64,000 nt of DNA from Salinisphaera shabanensis E1L3A. GTDB lineage: Bacteria; Pseudomonadota; Gammaproteobacteria; Nevskiales; Salinisphaeraceae. Both the position numbers and the translations under genes were made by a program. The stretch is from the NCBI RefSeq assembly GCF_000215955.2, contig NZ_AFNV02000005.1, forward strand, positions 93,203 through 157,202. Reading direction: 5' to 3'. Of the stretch, positions 44,370 through 52,098 are shown one piece after another; within the stretch, counting starts at the first letter, position 1, and the number at the start of each line of letters is the position of its first letter. The notes under the pieces were generated by a model. The model did no database searches and was not told where the DNA came from. It saw nothing but the letters and a program-made list of their open reading frames with translations.

Positions 44370-45989
44370 TCAGACTTTCTTCAATGGCCGGCAATCGAGC
44401 TGGCGATGGAACCAGTACTCGTAGCCCTGCACGTTCTTCTGCATGGCCACGTCGAGGTTCGGCTGCCAAAGCGGTATCAACGGCACGTCCTCGAAAGCGA
44501 TCGCGATCATCTGCTTGATGTTCGGCACATAGGCCGGATCGTCGACCGGGATATGCAGCGTCTCGTCGACCAACGTATCGATGGTCGGATTGCTGTAGTT
44601 CATCGAGTTGAACAGATGGCCTTTCACATAGGCCCAGAAGAAGTAGTAGTCGGGATAATTGAGCCAGCCGCCGAAGTTCTTCAGGTGCATGGCCAGGCTT
44701 TTCTCGACCAGCGCCTGGGTGCGCCAGTTCGCGCCGGGAATCTTGTCGATCGGCGTGCGTATGCCGATCTTGCCCAGGCTTTCCTGGATCAGCAGCGCGG
44801 TCGGCTCGGTCCATTGCGCCAGGCCCAGATTTATTGACAGCGGCACTTCGAAACCGTTGCCGTGGCCGGCTTCTTCAAGCAGCGCACGGGCCTTGTCGAG
44901 ATCGGTGTCGTAGGGAAACGGCTGTGGCCAGTCTGCCGATGCCGGCGTAAACGACTGGCCACCGTGCATCATGCGCCCACGCCGGTAGGCCGCCGCATCG
45001 AAGATCTTTTCGTAGGGCAGCGCATAGGCAATGGCCTGGCGCACGCGCTTGTCGTCGAAAGGGGCCATTTCCACATTCAGGCCGAGCGCGTTGACACAGT
45101 TCTCGATGGGCACGCCGGCTACGTTGATCTTGTCGCTGGCATGCAGATCGGCTGCTTCCTTGGGCGGCAGATCGAGCGAGATATCGGTATCGCCGCGTTC
45201 GATGAGCGCACGGCGCGTGGACGCGGACGGCACTTCGCGGATGATTACCCGCTTGAGTGCCGGCACCTCGCCGTTCTGCCAGTCGTCGTAGCGTTCGTAG
45301 ACGGTTTGCTCGCCCGGATCCCAGCGCAGCAGCTTGTAGGCGCCACCGCCGGCCGGCGTGCGGTGCAGATAATCGGTCGCCCAGGGGTCGTCATCGGTGG
45401 CATGGGCCTTGGCCACTTCCGAATTGATGATAATCGGCACTGGCACGGCCAGATCCGGCAGCGTGAGCTTGCTCGGACGCAGGAAATTGATCTTGAAGGT
45501 GTGCTCGTCGATCACTTCGAACTGCTCGGGCTTTTCCAGCGAGCCGGCTTTCATCTGCACGGTGGGAAAGCCGCCAACGGTGACTGCACGATCGAACGAC
45601 CATTTCACGTCATGCGCGGTAATCGGCTTGCCATCCCAGAAGGTGGCTGTCTTGCGCAGATGAAATACCGCCGACATCTTGTCGTCGGCGACGTCCCAGC
45701 TTTCGGCCACTTCGGGCACGAGTGTTTCGTAGTCGTACGAGACGGTGCCGTCGTCCAGTGTTTTCGTGCCGTAGCTGAGCAATCGATCATAGAGATTGAC
45801 TGCGATCGCATAGCTGGGCCGGTTCGTACCCTCGCGATGAATATCCATGCTGTTCGGGCCGGAACCCGTAACCACGATCAGCGTTTCGCGGTTGCCAGCC
45901 GCATGGGCCGGCATGAACTTGAACAACGGCAGGCTGCCGGCCGCGCCCGCGATCAGCGCGCTGTTCTTGAGAAAGGTTCTACGATCCAT
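44370..45989 (-). CDS. Extracytoplasmic substrate-binding protein, peptide/nickel family, Tat-exported
   Basis: Solute-binding protein (SBP family 5, DppA/OppA/NikA type), 539 residues. It begins with a twin-arginine signal: M-D-R-R-T-F-L-K, then hydrophobic ALIAGAAGSLPLF and PAHAAGN. The mature part shows the family pattern (VPEVAESWDVADDKMSAVFH, PITAHDVKWSFDRAV, DKRVRQAIAYALPYEKI). The substrate is unknown. Tat export suggests folding with a cofactor or metal, or simply family habit. It is first in a five-gene operon with permeases and ATPases, and a TTGCATACA element lies about 90 bp upstream. Confidence 0.93.
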   Translation of the reverse strand: MDRRTFLKNSALIAGAAGSLPLFKFMPAHAAGNRETLIVVTGSGPNSMDIHREGTNRPSYAIAVNLYDRLLSYGTKTLDDGTVSYDYETLVPEVAESWDVADDKMSAVFHLRKTATFWDGKPITAHDVKWSFDRAVTVGGFPTVQMKAGSLEKPEQFEVIDEHTFKINFLRPSKLTLPDLAVPVPIIINSEVAKAHATDDDPWATDYLHRTPAGGGAYKLLRWDPGEQTVYERYDDWQNGEVPALKRVIIREVPSASTRRALIERGDTDISLDLPPKEAADLHASDKINVAGVPIENCVNALGLNVEMAPFDDKRVRQAIAYALPYEKIFDAAAYRRGRMMHGGQSFTPASADWPQPFPYDTDLDKARALLEEAGHGNGFEVPLSINLGLAQWTEPTALLIQESLGKIGIRTPIDKIPGANWRTQALVEKSLAMHLKNFGGWLNYPDYYFFWAYVKGHLFNSMNYSNPTIDTLVDETLHIPVDDPAYVPNIKQMIAIAFEDVPLIPLWQPNLDVAMQKNVQGYEYWFHRQLDCRPLKKV

Positions 45990-46077
45990 GACGGTCCCGT
46001 GTCGATTACCCGCAGCGCGCCTGTTGCGCCATAGCGGATTTCAAACCAGACCGGGGCTATCGCAATTTGTGTACCAG

Positions 46078-46089
46078 CTTGCATACATA
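46078..46089. promoter_or_regulatory. Partial copy of the island operator before the dpp-like operon
   Basis: CTTGCATACATA matches nine consecutive bases (TTGCATACA) of the 12-bp element found exactly at 55775-55786 and 58480-58491, with three mismatches at the ends. It lies 89 bp upstream of the substrate-binding protein start. Operator function is inference. Confidence 0.35.
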
Positions 46090-46233
46090 TTGATTACAGA
46101 CGTGTTCGGGTCGTCGGAATGGCCAAACTGCAAGGCTTGAGCAATGGCGGGGAAGCGGATCTACCCTTGTGCCCCAAAAGTGTGCATACGCGGCGACGGC
46201 GCACCGCGAGCGGCTCGAACACGGGCCAACGCA

Positions 46234-46271
46234 AAAAAGCGGATACCGGCCGAAGCCCGTATCCGCTTTTT
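46234..46271. terminator. Bidirectional intrinsic terminator
   Basis: A perfect 13-bp inverted repeat (AAAAAGCGGATAC and its complement) with a 12-nt loop gives a U-run on either strand. It lies 39 bp after the amino-acid binding protein stop and ends that operon on the minus strand. The rest of this 321-bp gap (45990-46233) is the upstream region of the dpp-like operon. Confidence 0.92.
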
Positions 46272-46310
46272 CATCTTCGCGACGCTGCAGGGGACAGCGT
46301 CTACAACCGG

Positions 46311-47132
46311 CTATTCGCTGTCGTTCTTGATCAGTGCTTCCACGGGAATATCCCATTTCTTGGCATTTTCGTCGGCCTTGCCCGAGCTCATGTACCAGGC
46401 CATGTCTTGCTTGATGTCATCGGCGAACTCGCTGTTCTTGCGAAGCGCGATACCCACTTTCGTGGTGTTCGGGTCGCGGAAGGCGATCTCGAACTTGCCT
46501 TCGTTCTGACTCTGGGCATAGGCGAGCGTGGTCAGCGTTTCAAGAATGCCGGATAGACGACCGTTGGCCAGCTGCGGAATTTCCTGGGCAACCGACGGAT
46601 ACGACTTCGGCTGGATGGCCGGTTTGCCCTGCGATTCGCAGTGTTTTTCGCTGGCCGCGGTCACAGCATCCATCTCCGGCGCGCTACCGGTGAGAATGCC
46701 GATATTCTTGCCGCACATATCGTCGTAGCTGGTCAAAGAATCGGCGTCTTCAGCTCGCACCATCACGGCAAAGCCGTTTTCGATGTAGTTGATGAAATCC
46801 ACGCTCTTGCGCCGTTCGGCCGTGTTGTAGATATCGGATACCACCATATCCACGCGCCCGCTCTTGAGCGACGGCAGCAGGCCGTTGAAGGCACTGGTCT
46901 TGAGCTCGTAGTCCCAGCCGCCGTGCTCGGACATGGCTTCGATCATGTCCATCTCGAAGCCGATGATCTTCGAGGTATCTTCGGAATCGCGATAGCTCAA
47001 CGGCGGAAAATCAGCCGAGGTGGCAATCGTGTAGGAATCACCGTCGGCGGCGAATGCCGGTGCTGCAGTCACGGCGGCAGCCAGCAGGGCGGACGCGGTC
47101 ATCAGTTTCTTGAAGGGTGTGGTCTCGGTCAT
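46311..47132 (-). CDS. Amino-acid-type ABC substrate-binding protein (SBP family 3)
   Basis: The 273-residue periplasmic protein has a signal peptide ending AAPAFAADG (about residue 29). The SBP_bac_3 fold follows (YTIATSADFPPLSY, IIGFEMDMIEAMSEH, RVDMVVSDIYNTAERR, GKNIGILTGSA). Such proteins bind amino acids, opines or related compounds. The gene follows the fused permease-ATPase by 3 bp with AGAGG as ribosome site inside the preceding stop region. A strong terminator at 46234 ends the pair. Confidence 0.92.
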   Translation of the reverse strand: MTETTPFKKLMTASALLAAAVTAAPAFAADGDSYTIATSADFPPLSYRDSEDTSKIIGFEMDMIEAMSEHGGWDYELKTSAFNGLLPSLKSGRVDMVVSDIYNTAERRKSVDFINYIENGFAVMVRAEDADSLTSYDDMCGKNIGILTGSAPEMDAVTAASEKHCESQGKPAIQPKSYPSVAQEIPQLANGRLSGILETLTTLAYAQSQNEGKFEIAFRDPNTTKVGIALRKNSEFADDIKQDMAWYMSSGKADENAKKWDIPVEALIKNDSE

Positions 47133-47135
47133 GGC

Positions 47136-48782
47136 TCATACCTCTTGAGTTTTGGATGGTCTACCTTCGGAACGTTGCTCGATCAGATGCACGAAATTCT
47201 TCGTGCGTGGGTTGTCCGGCGAGTTGAAGACCTCTTCCGGCGCGCCGTGCTGGACGATTTCGCCGTCTTCCATGAACACGACCTTGTCGGCCCAGTCGCG
47301 GGCGAACACGATCTCGTGGCTGACCACCACCATGGTCATGCCGGATTCGGCGAGCTTGCGCATGAGGTCGAGCACCTCGTTGACAAGCTCGGGATCAAGC
47401 GCAGAGGTCGGCTCATCGAACAGCAGCAGCTTGGGTCGCGTCGCCACCGCACGAATGATGGCGATACGCTGCTGCTGGCCACCGGACAGCTGATGCGGAT
47501 AGTGGTTTTCGTATTCGGCCAGCCCGGCCCAGGCCAACAGCTCGCGAGCCTCGGCACGGGCCTGATCGCGTTTCGTGCCGTGAACGCGTACCGGCGCTTC
47601 GATCACGTTTTCGAGCACGGTCAGGTGGTCGAACAGATTGAAATGCTGAAACACCATGCCGACGCCGACCCTGGCGCGAGAGCGCGCCGCATCACGCAGG
47701 GGCACCGGACGACCGGCGGAGGCGCGATAGCCCACGAACTGGCCGCCCACGGTGATCTCGCCGTCGTCAACGGTTTCCAGACGGTTGATGGTGCGTAGCA
47801 GCGTGGTCTTGCCGGAGCCGCTGGGCCCGATCAGAAACACCACCTCGCCCGGGAAGATATTGAACGACACGTCGCGCAGCACGCGTTTGCCGTGGAAGGA
47901 TTTGGCGACCTTGTTGATCACCACATACGGCCGGCGCGGGCCGTCGGCGCGTCTGCCGTCCTTGTTTGCAAGCGCCCGTCCGGGATTGAGAAATTTCTGC
48001 AGGGCCGGCGCTTCAGTATCGATTGTCTTGCCGCCACTCTCGGCACCGGCCGGCGCCGTCTCGCCGGTGAGCGGGTTCTCGCCGCGTTCACGCCCGGCCT
48101 GGGCCGCGATCGCAATAGCGTGCCCGCGCCGTTCGAGATCGAGATGGCGCTCGAGATAATTCTGGGCCAGCGCGATCAACGTGGTGGCGCCCAGATAGAG
48201 CACGCCGGCCGCCAGGAAGACCTCGACATACTGAAAATTGGTCGACACCACCTGCTCGCTGCTGAGCGTGAGCTCCTGCACGGTGATTACCGAGGCCAGC
48301 GAGGTGTGCTTGACGATGACCATGCCTTCGTTGGCCATCGCCGGGGCAATCGAGCGCATCGCCTGCGGCATGATCACGCGGTGCATGATCTGCCAGGAAC
48401 TCAAACCCAGTGCACTGGCCGCATCGCGCTGGGTCTTCTTGATCGACTGCAGACCGCCGCGGATGATCTCCGACATGAAGGCGATCTCGTTGAGCATCAG
48501 GCCCAGAACCGCCGTCCAGAATGCACTCAGGCCGAGGCCGACCAGCGGCAGCACGTTGTACCAGAACAACAGCTGCAACAGGATCGGCGTGCCGCGCATG
48601 ACCCAGATAAAGGGAATGGGCAACAGCCGCACGATCCGGTAGTGCGACATGCGCATCATCGCCATGCCCAGCGAGAACGGCAGCGCCGCCGCGAACGCGA
48701 GCACGGCGATGATCATCGCTGTCTTCAACCCCTCCCACAGCAACGGCAAGGTCAGGTAATGCAGAAATGCGCTAGCGTCCAT
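47136..48782 (-). CDS. Fused ABC permease and ATP-binding protein, amino-acid type
   Basis: One 548-residue polypeptide combining two ABC subunits. Residues about 1-220 are a HisM/GlnP-type permease (TAMIIAVLAFAAALPFSLGM, RGTPILLQLLFWYN, EAA loop ASALGLSSWQIMHRVIMPQA). A linker of about 60 residues follows, and residues about 285-540 are an ATPase (Walker [50 protein letters not shown]). ATG 48782 opens the permease. Only one permease is encoded, so it probably works as a homodimer with the binding protein encoded 3 bp downstream. Confidence 0.93.
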   Translation of the reverse strand: MDASAFLHYLTLPLLWEGLKTAMIIAVLAFAAALPFSLGMAMMRMSHYRIVRLLPIPFIWVMRGTPILLQLLFWYNVLPLVGLGLSAFWTAVLGLMLNEIAFMSEIIRGGLQSIKKTQRDAASALGLSSWQIMHRVIMPQAMRSIAPAMANEGMVIVKHTSLASVITVQELTLSSEQVVSTNFQYVEVFLAAGVLYLGATTLIALAQNYLERHLDLERRGHAIAIAAQAGRERGENPLTGETAPAGAESGGKTIDTEAPALQKFLNPGRALANKDGRRADGPRRPYVVINKVAKSFHGKRVLRDVSFNIFPGEVVFLIGPSGSGKTTLLRTINRLETVDDGEITVGGQFVGYRASAGRPVPLRDAARSRARVGVGMVFQHFNLFDHLTVLENVIEAPVRVHGTKRDQARAEARELLAWAGLAEYENHYPHQLSGGQQQRIAIIRAVATRPKLLLFDEPTSALDPELVNEVLDLMRKLAESGMTMVVVSHEIVFARDWADKVVFMEDGEIVQHGAPEEVFNSPDNPRTKNFVHLIEQRSEGRPSKTQEV

Positions 48783-48988
48783 CGAACCCTCTTTTCGGTG
48801 ACACGACCCGCCGCGGCGGATACGCCACCGGCAGTTATCGCGACATACGGTTGTCGTTTCGTCGGTCGGCGCCGGATATCGACGCCGTCGTCCTGCTTTC
48901 TTTGCGGCATGCCACGTCGCGCAGTCGACTACGTGCTGCGGCGCAGCATCGCGGGGTCGTTACTACGGCAACGACGCCGCCTCAGTTA

Positions 48989-49023
48989 AAAAAAGCGCGA
49001 CTGCGCCGCCCCCACGACGCAGC
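48989..49023 (-). terminator. Probable terminator after the DUF1116 gene
   Basis: An imperfect stem (CTGCG/CGCAG around a G-rich loop) is followed on the minus strand by GCGC and a run of seven T, starting 5 bp past the stop of the operon's last gene. Confidence 0.55.
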
Positions 49024-49027
49024 CCCG

Positions 49028-50137
49028 CTATCCCCCAAACAAGGCCAGGTCTGGCGCGTAGAAACCGCGCCCGGCCAATCCACCGTCCGGCGTATCCGCA
49101 ACCATGGCCAGATGCACAAGCGGCACCCGCCCGCTTGCCGCAATGCGATGACGACAGACCAAACCGGTCGCCGCATCGCAGACCGCCTCGGCCCGCGTGT
49201 CGGCATCTGTCGGTAACAGCTCGTGCCAGGCGTCAACTAGGGCGGGCGCGAAAGTGAGCGCCTGGCCGCCCAGACCACAAAAATCGATCACCGGACTGTC
49301 GCCAACCGCGCCCAGCACCGGTATTTGTTCGCAATCGGTCATACGGACGCCGGTCGGCGCGCCGGCGCCCGTCGTGCGCCAGGCTTTTTCGCCCGCGAAG
49401 CGCACGCCGAAGCAGCGGCCATTGCCACCCACCGACGCGATCGAGCCGCCGTGTTTGTGCATTGCCCAGGCACTTGCCGCCATCAGAATCGGCAAGACAA
49501 AGTTGGCGTTCGCGGCAATCGATTCGCGGTAGTCGTGCGGCAAGTCATTCAGCACGAACAGCAGGCGATCGTTGGCTACCGCAGTACGGGCATGGCATTC
49601 GTCGCCGGCCACCAGCGACACATCGATCCAGTCGCACACCGGCAACGGCACCGCGGCCAAACGGGGTGCCAGTACATCGAACGCCCATTCGGCCTGTTGA
49701 CGCAGATGGCTCACACAGATGTCGTCTGCCGAACCAAAACGCAGCGCTGGCGGCGCGCTTTCGGCGATGGGCGCCAACATGTCGTGGCCGTCGTCGCCCA
49801 CTTGAAAGACCGGCATCGCGGTCGACACCACCTGGGCCAGCGGCGTGACCACGCCGTGGTCCTGAGCCGGCGCCAGCTGAACCGCACCGGCGTCAATCGC
49901 TTCGGCGGCTTCGTCAGCCGTTCTGCCGGCATAGACGAGCGCGTGGATGGCCGCATTGCGTAACGGATACGACAGCGCGCGCGTATCAAGCGGCGGGCCG
50001 GCATGCAGCAGCACATCGTCGCCGAGCGCCGGGCGTACATCGCCGAGCCGCGCGACGCCACGCAGACGGGCGCCCTCGAAAAGCGCGGCCATCTGTGCGC
50101 GCTTGGCCTCAAGCCGGTTTGCGACAACAGCGCTCAT
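49028..50137 (-). CDS. DUF1116 protein, AllG/YlbE-like
   Basis: The 369-residue protein resembles the E. coli YlbE/AllG family (DUF1116): DVLLHAGPPLDTRALSYPLR near residue 40, GAVQLAPAQDHGVVTPLAQ, then SLVAGDECHARTAVAN. AllG is a subunit of the AllFGH oxamate carbamoyltransferase that acts at the end of allantoin breakdown. FdrA/AllF and AllH-type genes are not visible in the window, so it either acts alone, pairs with a remote partner, or has a new role. ATG 50137 overlaps the CoxG-like stop (ATGA), so it is the last gene of the molybdenum-hydroxylase operon. Confidence 0.8.
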   Translation of the reverse strand: MSAVVANRLEAKRAQMAALFEGARLRGVARLGDVRPALGDDVLLHAGPPLDTRALSYPLRNAAIHALVYAGRTADEAAEAIDAGAVQLAPAQDHGVVTPLAQVVSTAMPVFQVGDDGHDMLAPIAESAPPALRFGSADDICVSHLRQQAEWAFDVLAPRLAAVPLPVCDWIDVSLVAGDECHARTAVANDRLLFVLNDLPHDYRESIAANANFVLPILMAASAWAMHKHGGSIASVGGNGRCFGVRFAGEKAWRTTGAGAPTGVRMTDCEQIPVLGAVGDSPVIDFCGLGGQALTFAPALVDAWHELLPTDADTRAEAVCDAATGLVCRHRIAASGRVPLVHLAMVADTPDGGLAGRGFYAPDLALFGG

Positions 50138-50778
50138 GCCGACGATTTGCCCAGCAGCCGGCGCCACCAGTTCACGATCATCCGCCAGATCAGGCTCAGT
50201 GCATTGACCGAACTCGTATCCACCGATTTCAGCCGCGGGCGGGAGCCGGCCGGCATCTCGGCGCGTTCGGGCGTCGGGCGGGTTTCGTCCGCAGACACAC
50301 ATGCATCGGTTGCCGCTTGGGCCGGCTCGGGCTCGGATTGGAGCGCCTGCTGCAGGTTGTCGGCAAAGTCGCGTGTGAGCTGGTCGGCCAACGCCTTGAC
50401 GATGCCCTCGCGGCTGAACTGGGCCAGCTTGCCGGTGATCGAGAAAGACACGTTCAGCTCGACCGCGGTTGCGGCCCCTTCGTCGAAAACAGCAAAGGCG
50501 GCTTCGCCTTTCACGCGGCTGTTGCTCTTGCGATCGGTACCGCAGCCCTGCAGGCCGCCGGTGCGCGCGGCGTCATCGAGACGCAACTCACCTTCGCCGG
50601 CAAACGCCGCCGAAATCGGACCGAGCTTGACCTGAAAGGTCAGCTTGAGCTGGTTGTCTTCGACCGGTTCACGCAGCGTGGCGCCGGGCAGGCAATCCAC
50701 CAGCAACGCCGGATCCTGAAAGGCCTGCCAGACATCGTCGGCCGGGGCGGCGATCGTGAAGCGTTGTTTAACGTCCAT
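50134..50778 (-). CDS. CoxG-like SRPBCC protein with C-terminal membrane segment
   Basis: The 214-residue protein has an SRPBCC domain of the CoxG type (QRFTIAAPADDVWQAFQDPA, DCLPGATLREPV, LGPISAAFAGEGEL, residues 1-145). An acidic linker follows, and a C-terminal amphipathic/hydrophobic helix (SLIWRMIVNWWRRLLG) can anchor it to the membrane. CoxG proteins accompany carbon monoxide dehydrogenase-like molybdenum enzymes and help anchor or mature them. ATG 50778 lies 11 bp inside the small-subunit gene end. Confidence 0.87.
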   Translation of the reverse strand: MDVKQRFTIAAPADDVWQAFQDPALLVDCLPGATLREPVEDNQLKLTFQVKLGPISAAFAGEGELRLDDAARTGGLQGCGTDRKSNSRVKGEAAFAVFDEGAATAVELNVSFSITGKLAQFSREGIVKALADQLTRDFADNLQQALQSEPEPAQAATDACVSADETRPTPERAEMPAGSRPRLKSVDTSSVNALSLIWRMIVNWWRRLLGKSSA

Positions 50779-51286
50779 CGGAACTCTCGTGGGGATAGGT
50801 TTCGAGCACGCGCTGAATCGCCCGCACGATGCCGCGATAGCCGGTACAACGGCACAGATTGCCGGCCAGCTCTTCGCGGATACGGGCCTCGTCGGCCTGC
50901 GGCAGGCGCTGCACGATGTCGCGCGCGGTAATGAGCATGCCGGGCGTGCAGTAACCGCATTGCAGGGCATGTTCTTCGCTGAAGGCACGGCGCAGGGCCG
51001 CGCCGAGCGGGTCGTTTTCGAAGGCCTCGAGGGTACGAATTTCGCGGCCTTCGAAGCGCGTGGCGGACTGTAGACAGGAACGCTGCGGCACACCGTCGAT
51101 CTCGACCGTGCAGGCACCGCATACGCCCTGCTCGCAGCCCAGATGGGTCGCGGTCAGGCCACAGTGCTCGCGCAGCACATCGGCCAGGTGCGTGCGCGGT
51201 TCGGCGCTGACTTCGCGTTCCTCGCCATTCACATGCAGTCGGAACGTCACCGTATGGCTTTCGGGGAATTCGAGATGGGCGCTCAT
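50768..51286 (-). CDS. Molybdenum hydroxylase small subunit, two [2Fe-2S] clusters
   Basis: Electron-transfer subunit (xanthine dehydrogenase/CoxS family), 172 residues. The plant-type ferredoxin motif is LGCEQGVCGACTVEIDG with the fourth Cys in QRSC. The C-terminal second cluster is LQCGYCTPGMLI with NLCRCTGYRG. All eight cysteines are present. It is coupled to the FAD subunit gene by an ATGA overlap. Confidence 0.95.
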   Translation of the reverse strand: MSAHLEFPESHTVTFRLHVNGEEREVSAEPRTHLADVLREHCGLTATHLGCEQGVCGACTVEIDGVPQRSCLQSATRFEGREIRTLEAFENDPLGAALRRAFSEEHALQCGYCTPGMLITARDIVQRLPQADEARIREELAGNLCRCTGYRGIVRAIQRVLETYPHESSDGR

Positions 51287-52098
51287 GCGGTACCTCGGAT
51301 ATCAGCAATCACGTCGGCGAGCAGGCCGGCATGCAGGGCGCGGCGATGGCCGCTGATTGATAAGGCGTCGTCGTCGAGCAAGACCTGGCGGGCGTCTGGC
51401 TCGGCCAGTTCGTCGAACAGGCCTGCGCGTTCGATCACCACGGGCGCGCCGTCGAGTGCGGAGAACACCAGCCGCTCGATGCCGGTCTGGCCGTCGACCA
51501 CGCCGCTGACAATGGCCAGCGCGAATTCGCCGGTCTTGCGGCAGAACTTGCGATAGGACCAGCGCGCGGTGTCGCCGAGCGCCGGCACGCGGATCGCGGT
51601 GAGTACGTCGGCCTCGGCCAGTGTTGTCTCGAACGCCGAGGTCATGAAGTCGCGGGCGGCGACCTGACGGGTGCCATCCGGGCCCTGGATATCGAAAGTC
51701 GCACCCAGCGCGGCGGTCGCGGCTATCCAGTCGGCCGCCGGATCGGCATGACAGATGCTGCCGCCGATGGTGCCGCTGTTGCGTACGGCTCGGTAGGCAA
51801 TACCGGCCGCCACATGCGCCAGCATGCCGCCCGTCGCATCGTCGTAACGGCCGTCTTCGAGCCTGGCATGCGTTACGAGCGGGCCGATGACCATCTCGTC
51901 GCTCTCAATACGCAGGCCCTTGAGCGCGTCCAGCCCGACGATATCGATCACGCATTCCGGCTGGGCCAGACGCAGATTGAGCATGGCCCCCAGCGACTGG
52001 CCGCCGGCGATCGGTTTGGCGAACGGGTCGGCCTGCAGCGCTTCGACTGCCCCGGCCACATCGGACGCGCGTTCGATGCGGTAATCAATCGCTTTCAT
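51283..52098 (-). CDS. Molybdenum hydroxylase FAD-binding medium subunit
   Basis: The 271-residue subunit (CoxM family) has the FAD motifs PIAGGQSLGAMLNLRLA (about residues 30-46) and IRNSGTIGG-like SGTIGGSICHADPAADW. It transfers electrons from the iron-sulfur subunit to the final acceptor. ATG 52098 lies 14 bp inside the large-subunit gene. Confidence 0.94.
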   Translation of the reverse strand: MKAIDYRIERASDVAGAVEALQADPFAKPIAGGQSLGAMLNLRLAQPECVIDIVGLDALKGLRIESDEMVIGPLVTHARLEDGRYDDATGGMLAHVAAGIAYRAVRNSGTIGGSICHADPAADWIAATAALGATFDIQGPDGTRQVAARDFMTSAFETTLAEADVLTAIRVPALGDTARWSYRKFCRKTGEFALAIVSGVVDGQTGIERLVFSALDGAPVVIERAGLFDELAEPDARQVLLDDDALSISGHRRALHAGLLADVIADIRGTA

